Shown in pieces: positions 1 to 8,482 of a stretch of DNA of 64,000 bases (position 1 is its first letter; the number at the start of each line of letters is the position of its first letter). The position numbers and the translations under genes are program-made. Origin of the DNA: Anadara kagoshimensis. Lineage: Eukaryota; Mollusca; Bivalvia; Arcoida; Arcidae. The stretch spans positions 45,217,901-45,281,900 of the forward strand of contig CM037857.1 of NCBI GenBank assembly GCA_021292105.1. Reading direction: 5' to 3'. The notes beneath the pieces were generated by a model that was not told the origin of the DNA, did no database searches, and saw nothing but the letters and a program-made list of their open reading frames with translations.

Positions 1-470
1 TGGTTAACCTCGGACATAGATGATTCGGATATTATGATTGATGGCTTTCATAAACCACTTCGGTTTGATCGTAGTCATAAAAAGGGAGGGGGTATTATTG
101 CATATATAAGTAACTCTGTATATTTTAAACCTAGACCTGAATTTATTGTAAATAGACTTGAATGTATATGATTTGAGACTTGCTTAAAAGGCAAACGGTT
201 ACTAATAGGGACTTTCTACAGACCTCCCGATTCAGATTTATCTATATGGCAAAAAATCGAACATTCTATAGATATTGTATTTAATTCAAAACCTGACTAC
301 CTCATTATAACGGGTGATTTTAATGAAGATCAGCTCAATCCCAATAATAAGAAAATCAAAAGAATTTTAGAAAATTTTAACCTTTCACAACTTATTGAAG
401 ATCCGACTCATTACTGGGATAACTCATTCTCGCTTTTAGATCTCTTTATTATCAACAGTCAAGACATAGT
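1..470 (+). pseudogene. LINE endonuclease domain, 5' part of a split CR1/Jockey-type LINE ORF2
   Basis: Reading frame 1 gives an apurinic-like endonuclease of the kind that nicks target DNA for LINE retrotransposition. Visible motifs are GGGIIAYIS, GTFYRPP, the catalytic-loop motif ITGDFN and LLDLFIIN near the end. The N-terminus lies outside the window. An in-frame TGA at 169-171 breaks the frame. Reading stops at the Polinton, and the same frame resumes without loss at 5935 once one copy of the 6-bp target duplication is removed, running into an HCPIFLAL motif that closes the endonuclease domain. The two parts are therefore one gene split by a later insertion. Confidence 0.85.
465..470. repeat. 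Target-site duplication CATAGT, left
   Basis: CATAGT directly precedes the left Polinton terminus. The same six bases directly follow the right terminus at 5929-5934, and the LINE reading frame is continuous when one copy is removed. Confidence 0.9.
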
Positions 471-546
471 AGTAGTAATATGTCAATGAAATCTTCCGTC
501 TTGGCTGCGCGCTGCGCCAATCCAAAGTGGGGGCGAGGTCACGAAG

Positions 547-742
547 ACGTGGGAGGCACCTGTCCTTTTTATGGGTAGGGCACTCACCTGACCTCTCGAT
601 GGACGTGGGAGGCACCTGTCATATTGATGGATGAGGCACGCACCTGTCCTCTTTATGGTTAGGGCACTCACCTGACCTCTCGATGGACTGGACACCCACC
701 TGTCCTCTTGATGGATAGACCACGCACCTGTCCTCTTGATGG
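547..742 (+). repeat. 28-bp minisatellite in left TIR, 7 units
   Basis: Units begin CCATCAAGAGGACAGGTG when read on the minus strand. The period of 28 is not a multiple of three, so open frames across it rotate through all frames and are not coding. Confidence 0.85.
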
Positions 743-775
743 ACGGGGCACGTACTTGAGACAAATTTCTGCACC

Positions 776-836
776 TTCGCCTATAGCTAGCGCAATGGGT
801 AAGGACGACCCGGGTTCGAACCTCGCTGAAGGCGAA
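776..836 (+). other. tRNA-like sequence in left TIR lacking an anticodon arm
   Basis: A 61-nt stretch starts TTCGCCT and ends AGGCGAA, a perfect 7-bp acceptor-like stem. It contains an A-box-like TAGCTAGCGCAATGGG and a good B box GGTTCGAACC, but the space between them is too short for an anticodon arm. It could be a Pol III promoter, a replication or packaging structure, or a shrunken tRNA relic. A mirrored copy is at 5447-5507. Confidence 0.5.
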
Positions 837-1209
837 TATTTTTATTATTATTTTTTTTTAATAAGGTTTTAGCTCAATCGGGGCACGTGAAATCTAAAAC
901 TCGCGGGATTTTCAAATTTGAAAAAAAAACCTGTAATCTGATTGGCCGAAACTTTAAACGGTTCTAACTTCTTTATTATTCCACTTAGAGGGACGAATGA
1001 GGTAGCGTTAGATTCGGACGGATGAGCCCCATGAGTTGATGGTAAAAGTTAGATCCGGAAACGGACCGAACAGAAAATCCGGAATGCTTTGCCGCCGCCG
1101 CCGCCCCCTCCCCTTTCCCCTGGTTATAGAGAGGGAGGAGGAGGGAGAGTGAGAATTATATAAATACAAATTTATTTTTTTTTGTTTTCCTGAAACAAAG
1201 AACGAATTG

Positions 1210-1283
1210 GGGGGAAATCTGTGGGAATCGAACCCAGCATAACTGATTTCTCAGTCATACACTTGTAGATTTTTTCATCCCCA
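1210..1283 (-). other. tRNA-like sequence just inside the left TIR, D arm not evident
   Basis: Minus strand, starting near GGGGATGAAA and ending ATTTCCCC. It has a perfect B box GGTTCGATTCC in a T-arm-like hairpin and a central hairpin ACTGA-GAAA-TCAGT in the anticodon-arm position. Terminal pairing is GGGG/CCCC with further AAATCT/AGATTT pairing. No A box or D arm is recognisable, so it is a tRNA relic or mimic, not a confident tRNA gene. Confidence 0.3.
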
Positions 1284-1390
1284 CATCCAATCTTTATTTC
1301 AAACATCACATACAATACAAAATATAAAATATGACCAATAAATACAGGGCACGGAAGTCATGGATAGTTTATTCTGTAATGACCCTTCGT

Positions 1391-1804
1391 TTATGCATTG
1401 TTAGCGATAATCAAGATTTGCATTAAATAGAAACCTCGCGTTAAACGAGGAACGAGAGTATGGAATCGGAGCAAAGTCACTTGTTTCCGACGAAAACTTA
1501 TTCTAAAATTCACGAGATGCCTCAGTATTCTCATGTGTCGACTGAAATACCGATAATCGTTATGTACCAATAAAACCGGTGAAGTTATAATGGTTCGTAT
1601 CACTTCTGCAATCGCCTGCATCCGTTCTGTATTCAATTGTCCGATCGCGGTTTGTCTCTCCCGCACATCCATTAATCCCAATTGATGTAAAAACTCGAAA
1701 TGTCTGTAACCAATGAGCGTTCCATATCGAAGTGAACTCAACTCTCGAAATATGACAGGTCCACACCCCTTCAAAATGAAGAATGATTTATTACACCTTT
1801 GCAT
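1391..1804 (-). CDS. Polinton small basic protein, 137 aa
   Basis: Intact minus-strand frame whose start overlaps the end of the upstream 131-aa gene by 14 bp, as in tightly packed viral-type gene clusters. The protein looks helical and basic in its C-terminal half (RHMRILRHLVNFRISFRRK). The pattern of spaced hydrophobic residues followed by an RH-LR-SF-RK stretch loosely resembles a small basic protein that recurs in Polintons and adintoviruses, which may be a minor virion protein. That link is inferred from pattern only. No enzyme motif is visible. It is the last gene before the left TIR. Confidence 0.6.
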   Translation of the reverse strand: MQRCNKSFFILKGCGPVIFRELSSLRYGTLIGYRHFEFLHQLGLMDVRERQTAIGQLNTERMQAIAEVIRTIITSPVLLVHNDYRYFSRHMRILRHLVNFRISFRRKQVTLLRFHTLVPRLTRGFYLMQILIIANNA

Positions 1805-2186
1805 ATCTTTTATATATCTTCCTTGTAAGGTAGTAGGTCATCCATGAGATAGACCTCATCTCTGCAGCTTTCTTCCAAGTTTCTACTTCCCCCATTCTGT
1901 ATTCCAAAGATAATCGTTGAGCCGTGTCCTTGATGAGTCGGTAAAACGAATCTTTTTCTAAAGCATTTCTTTTTAGAATGTACTCTACAAACTGTTGCAT
2001 CATAATTTTTCGCATCTCTGGTAGGTTTTCGTTAAAGGCTAGGATGTTTGCCCTGTTTTCATTTTCTCCCATATCCACGTATTTCTCTATTGTGTTTTCC
2101 ATTTTTGGCTTGATTTTTTCAATGACCTTGGGTAAAAATAATTTCTTCCATATGATATGGTCGGTGGTATCCTCTGTCTCTTCCAA
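1791..2186 (-). CDS. Polinton protein of unknown function, 131 aa
   Basis: Intact minus-strand frame starting 12 bp after the 103-aa gene ends. It is highly charged (many Glu, Lys and Arg) and looks wholly helical, with no signal peptide or membrane segment. Its middle (QQFVEYILKRNALEKDSFYR) is amphipathic. I do not recognise the family. Its place in the cluster downstream of the ATPase suggests a structural or assembly role, but this is inference. Confidence 0.6.
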   Translation of the reverse strand: MEETEDTTDHIIWKKLFLPKVIEKIKPKMENTIEKYVDMGENENRANILAFNENLPEMRKIMMQQFVEYILKRNALEKDSFYRLIKDTAQRLSLEYRMGEVETWKKAAEMRSISWMTYYLTRKIYKRYAKV

Positions 2187-2197
2187 ACGAGGTCGCT

Positions 2198-2509
2198 TTA
2201 TTCTCTACCTTCTTGACTTTTGAATCTCTCTTTTTGTTGATACCACGGTGGAGGATATTCGGTGTATAAAGACCCTCCAACTTGATGTTTCAGAGAATCG
2301 TCCTCATCCGTCGTTATCTCATCGTCATCTATCGTCTCTATACTGTTTTTTCTCTCCAAGACAGGCATTTCACCTATATTCTGCTCCATGAGGTCACGGT
2401 CGATTGAATTGAATTGTTTCTCTTTGTAGTCTGTTTTGTTCTGTTGTTCTAATATATTTGGTTTCAATCTTTCTTTTTCTGGGGTGTTGGCTTTCAAATC
2501 AATGAGCAA
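2198..2509 (-). CDS. Polinton acidic linker-like protein with PPxY motif, 103 aa
   Basis: Minus-strand frame overlapping the 3' end of the ATPase gene by 16 bp. It looks mostly disordered: charged, with an acidic stretch (IDDDEITTDEDD) near residues 60-72. It ends with a proline patch containing PPWY, which fits the PPxY late-domain consensus that recruits NEDD4-type ubiquitin ligases in several virus families. One short motif may be chance. I cannot assign a family. It could be a core or minor virion protein. Confidence 0.5.
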   Translation of the reverse strand: MLIDLKANTPEKERLKPNILEQQNKTDYKEKQFNSIDRDLMEQNIGEMPVLERKNSIETIDDDEITTDEDDSLKHQVGGSLYTEYPPPWYQQKERFKSQEGRE

Positions 2510-3170
2510 GTTCCATACGGTTGAGAGACTGCTGCTTCGTACACCTTCATCAACCTTTCAGGATTAGTTGGTTGCATTCTTCTGGCCAACAAATGAATCT
2601 GTTGACGATCAGCGGGATTGTTAAACAACAAGAGATAGTGACAGTTTAAGGCAATGTCTCTCGAAGCTTTTCCCTGCGGAAACAAATTTTGGGTGAGATA
2701 CACCACGCTTAAATTACGATGATGGCTTCCCTTTGTAAACAATTTGGCGATCCTGTTATCGTTCTTTGCTTCGGTCATCACGTCATCCAAAATGACCATA
2801 TTGTTTATTTTTGGGTCGAAAAAATAATCTTCTTCTATGTCGTCTGGAATGCCTTTAACAAACTCTACGATATCGGGTAGAATTGTTTTGATCTCTTCGT
2901 AAGCTGTTTGTTTTGTGAATAACAATAGACGATGCGTTGTGGAACGGGACGCATGTGGTCTTTCATGCGTGTCAATAAAATATTCAACCAGGTCGTTTTA
3001 CCACCCATGGATGGTGCGGTGATCTGCATGGTGAACGGATGTCGAAATTGATAGTTCTCTGACAAGGTCTGCACGGGAGCGTGGTGTGCCCCGCCATGTA
3101 TTTGATGCACGTGTCTCAGCATGTTGTCTTTCCTGGAAAATTGCTTACTGCATTCCGGACAATGATGCAT
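2494..3170 (-). pseudogene. Polinton C2H2-finger plus A32/FtsK-type packaging ATPase, frameshifted
   Basis: The likely start is the ATG at 3170, because sequence upstream in the same frame is a translated CTCC microsatellite. The protein opens with a C2H2 zinc finger (Cys4, Cys7, His20, His25). A Walker A segment (APSMGGKTTW, about residue 52) and, after a frameshift near 2916, a Walker B segment (MVILDDVM) follow. Next come the SHHRNLSVVYLTQNLF and ALNCHYLLLFNNP segments, typical of Polinton packaging ATPases that pump DNA into capsids. The N-terminal frame closes at 2865; the C-terminal frame is open from 2925. The break lies between Walker A and Walker B, so this copy cannot make a working ATPase without frameshifting. 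Confidence 0.88.
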
Positions 3171-3212
3171 GTCGACTCTACAAACTTGAAATGATGGTAT
3201 TTTCTTGACGTT

Positions 3213-3365
3213 GTATATATATATATCCTTTCTGGTCCTCCTCACGCCTCCTTTTCTTCTTCTTCTCCTCCTCACTCCTTCCCTCCTCACTCCTCTCCTC
3301 CTCACTCCTTCCCTCCTCACCCTTCCCTCCTCCTCCTCACTCCTTCCCTCCTCACTCTTCCTCAT
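3213..3365. repeat. TA and CTCC/CTT microsatellite
   Basis: A TATATATATA run is followed by CTCCTCACTCCTTCCCTC-type repeats between the ATPase and the 116-aa gene. Arginine/glutamate-rich frames read through it are artefacts. Confidence 0.85.
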
Positions 3366-3412
3366 ACATCAACCTCCCTCTGTCTGTTCTTTCTTTTTCA
3401 TTTGCTAAATTA

Positions 3413-3763
3413 CTAAAATAATGACGTCCATTTGTCTTTACGGACTTTTGTTGGTGTCGGGTGTTCATTTGTACCGCTTCCCGTTTGAATCAGAGGAACT
3501 ACGGGCTCCCCATTTTCTATTTTACGTTTGTATTCCGATTTGGCTCTTTCCAACGCACCTTCAATGGGTGACACTTGTTGACCTACAACGATTTTTTCGG
3601 GTTCTTTTTCGTATGACGGCACCGGTATCATGTACGATTTCATGCCACCTTTCCCCGATTGCCTTCCGCGGTATTGACTACGATCGATTTTCCCATCCAT
3701 CAAATCTTTGAAAAACTTTCTCCATACTTCTGGATCTGACACATACATTGGTCCAAGTGACAT
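3413..3763 (-). CDS. Polinton protein of unknown function, 116 aa
   Basis: Intact minus-strand frame upstream of the ATPase. The N-terminal half has DPEVWRKFFKDLMDGK and YRGRQSGKGGMKSYMIPVPS, a glycine/basic patch. The C-terminal part is lysine-rich and low in predicted order. A short DPxxW-(basic)-YRGR arrangement fits small virion-associated proteins I associate with Polintons, but I cannot name it with confidence. It may be a capsid-associated or DNA-binding core protein. Confidence 0.55.
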   Translation of the reverse strand: MSLGPMYVSDPEVWRKFFKDLMDGKIDRSQYRGRQSGKGGMKSYMIPVPSYEKEPEKIVVGQQVSPIEGALERAKSEYKRKIENGEPVVPLIQTGSGTNEHPTPTKVRKDKWTSLF

Positions 3764-4092
3764 TATTGAAATGGGTCTCTCTGACAGTTACCGATCGCTT
3801 CGAATGTTAGGTTCAAACTGATAAAGTTACGGTTCTTTTTTTAAATATATATAGCTTGACGAGCTATACATTGTAACTGAGACACATCTCTCGGCAAGCG
3901 TGCAAGATCATATCATCATCGGAGTTATAGCTCTAATCATCCAACATCATGTTTTAAGAATTTAAATTACATCTAAATGATGTCAACTAACATCTGACTA
4001 GATAGGTTTTCACCTTACTTTGTACAAGGAATGGTATGTTTGTTTTCAAATTAGACTACAATTTATAAATCTCACAAGTTTAATATTGACAA

Positions 4093-4357
4093 ATATGTAA
4101 GCTGTGCAGTAATTTTGCCTGTGTGTTGCGCTGGTGGTATTATACAGCAGGGTTCTTTATTATACCACACTTACCATGACACAGGAACTCGTTTATTTTA
4201 AGTTCCCATCCAAAGAACCATGACTTTCATTTCGTAATGTCGAGTGCTTGACAAAAGCAGTCACTACCCACTTTCAAGACTTAGCAGGGGATCGAACCCT
4301 CCAACCTCCCAATTAGGAGCAAGCACTCTACAAAATGAGCTACCGCGGTGGTTAGAG
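4093..4357 (-). mobile_element. tRNA-derived SINE nested in the Polinton
   Basis: Minus strand begins ACCGCGGTAGCTCATTTTG (A box) with B-box-like GGTTCGATCCC, then the same body as the SINE at 51718 (CTTGAAAGTGGGTAGTGACT, ATGAAAGTCATGGTT, CTGCTGTATAATACCA). It stops before the usual SINE tail. It fills the gap between the 116-aa and PC4-like genes and postdates the Polinton. Confidence 0.85.
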
Positions 4358-4468
4358 ACAATGAGACAATGAACAAATATTCTAAATTGCAAATGTCAAT
4401 AAGCAACAAAATTAATATAGTTGATAATTTTTAATAATATAATTACTTTTTTTATACAAATATTAACT

Positions 4469-4984
4469 TTAAACATCTATCTTTTTATGAAAGAATGTAA
4501 ATTTCGTATCTTTTGGCAACCTTCTTGCTTCCTTGATTGCAAGATAGACGTGGTTTGAAATATGTTGCATGTAATCCCATTGACTGAAACTGAGATGAAT
4601 TCCATTCGTAGTCGATGTTTCACCTAAGAACTGTCTCAAATCAATCTGAACTGTTCCGTTACACATACACACACTAATTCGGAAATTCACCGGAAGTGGA
4701 AATGATCGAACATAATTACATCCTGTAAAATTATATGCTTCATCATTAGTGTCTGGCTTTAATAAATTATTTGCTATTACTCTACAATCCGAAGAATTTC
4801 TATTCTCTCCAGTAAATGGCATCTCAGAAAGAATGATCAAAGCCAATGTCATAGTCAATAAAGCAATTAATATCAAAATCCTGGAGCAATTCAGTGTCTG
4901 TATACGAAAACAATAACTTTCATACCAGTTCTCCACATTTGCATGCGTTTCAGCAGAAAGCCAGGCTGTTCTTTCCCCTTCCAT
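4469..4984 (-). CDS. Polinton type II membrane protein with PC4-like C-terminal domain, 171 aa
   Basis: The frame opens at 5032, but the second ATG (4984) has a strong start context (A at -3, G at +4), giving 171 aa. Residues 36-52 form one membrane segment (ILILIALLTMTLALIIL) after a cytosolic-type N-terminus. Three N-glycosylation sequons (NSS, NFT, NGT) all lie after it, fitting a lumenal C-terminus. Residues about 92-154 match the layout of the PC4/p15 coactivator fold: beta strands FRISVCMCNGTVQIDLRQF, then NGIHLSFSQWDYMQ and an amphipathic helix. PC4 domains bind single-stranded DNA in nuclei, so a membrane-anchored version is odd. It is the first gene from the right TIR. The domain call rests on pattern, without a profile search. 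Confidence 0.6.
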   Translation of the reverse strand: MEGERTAWLSAETHANVENWYESYCFRIQTLNCSRILILIALLTMTLALIILSEMPFTGENRNSSDCRVIANNLLKPDTNDEAYNFTGCNYVRSFPLPVNFRISVCMCNGTVQIDLRQFLGETSTTNGIHLSFSQWDYMQHISNHVYLAIKEARRLPKDTKFTFFHKKIDV

Positions 4985-5087
4985 GGTTTTTAATAATAGA
5001 TTATGGTTTACAAATGTATGTATATAATACACCCCACATCATGACAGGTGCGCCCCTCATCCATTAATACGACAGGTGGCGAATCTC

Positions 5088-5165
5088 GCCTCCTCCTCCT
5101 CCTCTTCTTCCTTCTCCTCCTCCTCTTCTTCTTCCTCCTCCTCTCCCTCCTCCTCCCTCTCTATA
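5088..5165. repeat. CTC/TTC microsatellite at inner edge of right TIR
   Basis: Continuous CCT/CTT repeats. Serine-, leucine- or glutamate-rich frames across it are artefacts. Confidence 0.9.
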
Positions 5166-5446
5166 ACCAGGGGAAAGGGGAGGGGGCGGCGGCGGCAAAG
5201 CATTCCGGATTTTCTGTTCGGTCCGTTTCCGAATCTAACTTTTACCATCAACTCATGGGGCTCATCCGTCCTAACGCTACCTCATTCGTCCCTCTAAGTG
5301 GAATAATAAAGAAGTTAGAACCGTTTAAAGTTTCGGCCAATCAGATTACAGGTTTTTTTTCAAATTTGAAAATCCCGCGAGTTTTAGATTTCACGTGCCC
5401 CGATTGAGCTAAAACCTTATTAAAAAAAATAATAATAATAAAAATA

Positions 5447-5507
5447 TTCGCCTTCAGCGAGGTTCGAACCCGGGTTGTCCTTACCCATTGCGCTAGCTAT
5501 AGGCGAA
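5447..5507 (-). other. tRNA-like sequence in right TIR
   Basis: Inverted copy of 776-836 with the acceptor-like ends and the B box GGTTCGAACC kept. It differs by about one base (GACAACC for GACGACC). Confidence 0.5.
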
Positions 5508-5540
5508 GGTGCAGAAATTTGTCTCAAGTACGTGCCCCGT

Positions 5541-5852
5541 CCATCAAGAGGACAGGTGCGTGGTCTATCCATCAAGAGGACAGGTGGGTGTCCAGTCCAT
5601 CGAGAGGTCAGGTGAGTGCCCTAACCATAAAGAGGACAGGTGCGTGCCTCATCCATCAAGAGGACAGGTGCCTCCCACGTCCATCGAGAAGTCAGGTGAG
5701 TGCCCTAACCATAAAGAGGACAGGTGCGTGCCTCATCCATCAAGAGGACAGGTGCCTCCCACGTCCATCGAGAGGTCAGGTGAGTGTCCCGTCCATCAAG
5801 AGCACAGGTGGGTGGTCTATCCATCATCATGATTGACAGGTGCCTCCCACGT
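5541..5852 (+). repeat. 28-bp minisatellite in right TIR, about 11 units, with an 84-bp higher-order repeat
   Basis: Eleven units of CCATCAAGAGGACAGGTG plus a variable 10-base tail. Three neighbouring variants (5617-5700) are repeated in order at 5701-5784, giving an 84-bp higher-order unit absent from the left array. Confidence 0.85.
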
Positions 5853-5928
5853 CTTCGTGACCTCGCCGCCATTTTGGATTGGCGCAGCGCGCAGCCAAGA
5901 CGGAAGATTTCATTGACATATTACTACT

Positions 5929-5934
5929 CATAGT
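5929..5934. repeat. Target-site duplication CATAGT, right
   Basis: Second copy of the 6-bp duplication, directly after the right terminus TATTACTACT. A length of 6 bp is typical of Polinton integrases. Confidence 0.9.
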
Positions 5935-8482
5935 AATCAGCAGTGGGGTGGGGGAAACATTTTATGACGTTAGCGTGAGATATCACTGTCCGATATTTTT
6001 AGCACTACATATCGATAAACCTAAAACATTATCTTTTTAACGAGCTATATGTATAAAAATGGGAATTATGATTTATTTAGAGAAAAATTGCAAAATACTA
6101 ATTGGGCTCTTATAATGGACAATGATTTAGACACAATAGCACTTAAAATCATCGAAACTATTAAATCTGCAGCATTAATTAGTATTCCTAGCAAAGAAGT
6201 AACAATTCGCTCTCGTGACAAACCATGGATGCATAATAAATTAAGATCATTGATTCGTAAACGGAAAAGGTTTCACGAAAGAGCAAAGAAAAGTAACTCA
6301 CCAATACATTGGGCTCAGTTTAGGAAATTACGAAATAAATGCAATAATTTAGTTAGACAGGCCAGAGAAAATAACTTTAACAAACTCAAAGCACAATTAA
6401 ATAGTGGAAACATTGACGATAAGAATTGGTGGCAGGTATCTAAGTCTTTTCTTTTTATGAACAAACCCCTAACCATACCCCCTTTACTTGTTAATGATTC
6501 TGTTATTACTGATGACCAAGCTAAAGCTGAAGTTTTTAACGATTATTTTGTTAACCAAACTTACTTAAATGATCGATACTGATAAACGTCTTCCAACAAT
6601 TAACGAATCTAATAATCTCATAGAAAATATTCACATTACACCTAAAGATATAGAAGATATTTTATTATCCCTAAATACATCCAAAGCTTCAGGTCCAGAT
6701 TACATACAACCTTTACTTTTCAAGAAATCAGCTGATATACTATGTTATCCACTTTGTAATTATTTTAATCTATTGTTAGAAAACTCTAAATTCCCATCTT
6801 CATGGAAACTTGCAAATGTAACTCCAGTACATAAAAAAGACGATGCTAGTAACATCTGTAACTATAGACCCATCTCCCTGTTAAGTATTTTAGGTAAAGT
6901 ATTCGAAAGATGCGTTTACAAGTATCTGAACAACTATCTGATAGAATATAATTTGATAACAGATTTTCAATCTGGATTTAGACAAGGGGATTCTGCAGTC
7001 AACCAACTATTGCATATAAGTAACGACATTGGCAAAGCATTAGACCAAGGAAAAGAAATAAGGCAGTTTTTTGTGACATAAGTAAAGCGTTTGACAGAGT
7101 TTGGCATCAAGGGTTACTGCATAAATTAAAGTCTATAGGTGTGGGGGGGGGGCAAGTTACTATTATGGTTTAAGAGTTATCTAGAAAATAGAACTCAAAA
7201 AGTTGTATTAAATAACGGTATTTCCTCTTCAGTAAAAGAACTTAAAGCAGGTGTCCCACAAGGTTATATTTTAGGGCCTCTATTGTTCACAATATTTATT
7301 AATGACATTGTTTTTTCTATACAAAGCAATATTCGTTTGTTTGCTGATGACACGTCCTTATATATAATAGTAGATAATCCAACTGATGCTTCTGACACAA
7401 TCAACTCTGACTTACAGAAAATTGCTGATTGGGCTAACACGTGGCTAGTCTCCTTTAATCCAAATAAAACTGAATCCATGATCATATCAAGGAAAACTTC
7501 TATCCCATTCCACCCTATGCTTAACATGAACAACATCCCAATAACTGAAGTCGACAATCACAAACATTTAGGTATTTATTTTTCATCTGATGGTTCTTGG
7601 AATTTTCATATAAACACTATTAAATCTAAAGCAATTTGTAGACTTAATTTACTTAGAAAATTAAAATTTCAGCTAGATCGTCGGTCTCTCGAAAAAATGT
7701 ACTTTACTTTCATTCGCCCATTATTAGAATACGCTGACATTATTTGGGATAATATGACAGAAGACTTAAAAGATCAAATCGAAAATATTAATTTAGATGC
7801 TGCTAGAATAATTACAGGAACTACCAAACTTGCTAGCAAAAATCTGCTTTATCGGGAAACTGGTTGGGAAACTCTTGATCAACGTAGAAAACAACACAGA
7901 CTAATCCAATTTTATAAAATGTATCACGGTTTAACTCCTGACTATCTTAAAGACTTAATTACTTTTAGAAACGACGGATTACATTCATATTCTACCAGAA
8001 GTAGTCAAAATCTTAACACTGTTTTATGTAGGACAAATTTCTATTTTAAAAGCTTTTTACCACAAACTATTAGAGACTGGAATGAATTACCTATTGAAAT
8101 AAGGAATGCTTCTATTACTATTTTTCGTAAATTTATTAATAATTCTGTTAACATACCTTGCTATTTTTTCTATGGTCAGAGGTTGAGCCAAATCTATCAT
8201 ACAAGGTTGAGACTTAAATGCAGTTCGCTTACACAAGACCTATACAACAAAAATTTAGTAACTGACCCAAAATGTTCATGTGGAGACATAGAAACAACAA
8301 AACATTACTTATTAGAATGCAAAAATTATGATCACATTAGATTTTTTAAATTAAAGTTAAACCGTATTATAGACACTGAGCTTTTACTTCATGGAGATTC
8401 AAACCTACCGGATGCTTCAAACATTGAAATCTTTAAAACAATTCAAAACTTTATTAACCTATCTAAGCGATTCTCAAACTAG
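5935..8482 (+). pseudogene. CR1/Jockey-type LINE ORF2: endonuclease end, reverse transcriptase, C-terminal Cys motif
   Basis: Continues the frame of 1-470, starting with the endonuclease end (HCPIFLAL). Then come a linker with WW/K-rich segments, RT palm motifs (FPSSWKLANVTPVHKK, NYRPISLLSILGKVFE, DFQSGFRQGDSA, GVPQGYILGPLLF) and the catalytic FADDTSLY box at about 7340. The C-terminus carries a C-x-C-x7-H-x4-C motif (CSCGDIETTKHYLLEC). It is broken by a TAA at 6038 and by frameshifts near 6045, 6575, 7075 (T run) and 7145 (G run). The 447-aa frame at 7139-8482 is the best-kept part. Superfamily is by motif style only: CR1/Jockey group. Confidence 0.9.

Larger units (their letters stand above)
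471..1152 (+). repeat. Polinton left terminal inverted repeat
   Basis: About 680 bp that match the reverse complement of 5142-5928. In order from the tip it holds a GC-rich subterminal stretch, seven 28-bp minisatellite units (547-742), a tRNA-like hairpin (776-836), an AT-rich part and a GCC-rich stretch that ends in a purine-rich (GGGAGGA) tract. It carries no gene. Confidence 0.85.
471..5928 (-). mobile_element. Compact Polinton/Maverick element inserted in the LINE
   Basis: Both ends read AGTAGTAATATGTCAATG inwards and belong to long terminal inverted repeats. CATAGT lies directly outside each end (465-470 and 5929-5934). AGTAGT-like termini, a 6-bp duplication and an A32/FtsK-type packaging ATPase are hallmarks of Polinton/Maverick elements. 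All recognisable genes are on the minus strand. At 5,458 bp it is roughly a third of the usual 15-20 kb. I see no protein-primed DNA polymerase B, retroviral-type integrase, cysteine protease or large capsid gene, so it is either an internal deletion derivative or a small non-autonomous lineage depending on a full-length relative. Its ATPase is frameshifted and a SINE sits between two genes, so it is not young. Confidence 0.9.
5142..5928 (-). repeat. Polinton right terminal inverted repeat
   Basis: Inverted counterpart of 471-1152, longer mainly because the 28-bp array has about 11 units instead of 7. The inner edge dissolves into a CTC/TTC microsatellite (5088-5165). Past that, 5043-5080 has a further stray piece of the 28-bp unit. 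Confidence 0.85.

Noticed and set aside
483..764. Open frame across the left TIR
   Set aside because: It is a translation of the 28-bp minisatellite, whose period is not a multiple of three. Similar frames in the right TIR (5509-5836) are the same artefact.
3205..3408. Leucine-rich plus-strand open frame
   Set aside because: Produced by the CTCC/CTT microsatellite antisense to the Polinton ATPase lead.
5048..5407. Open frames over the right TIR inner edge
   Set aside because: Ser/Leu/Glu-rich runs come from the CTC microsatellite; the remainder is TIR.
7264..7557. Minus-strand open frame in the LINE
   Set aside because: Antisense shadow of the reverse transcriptase.
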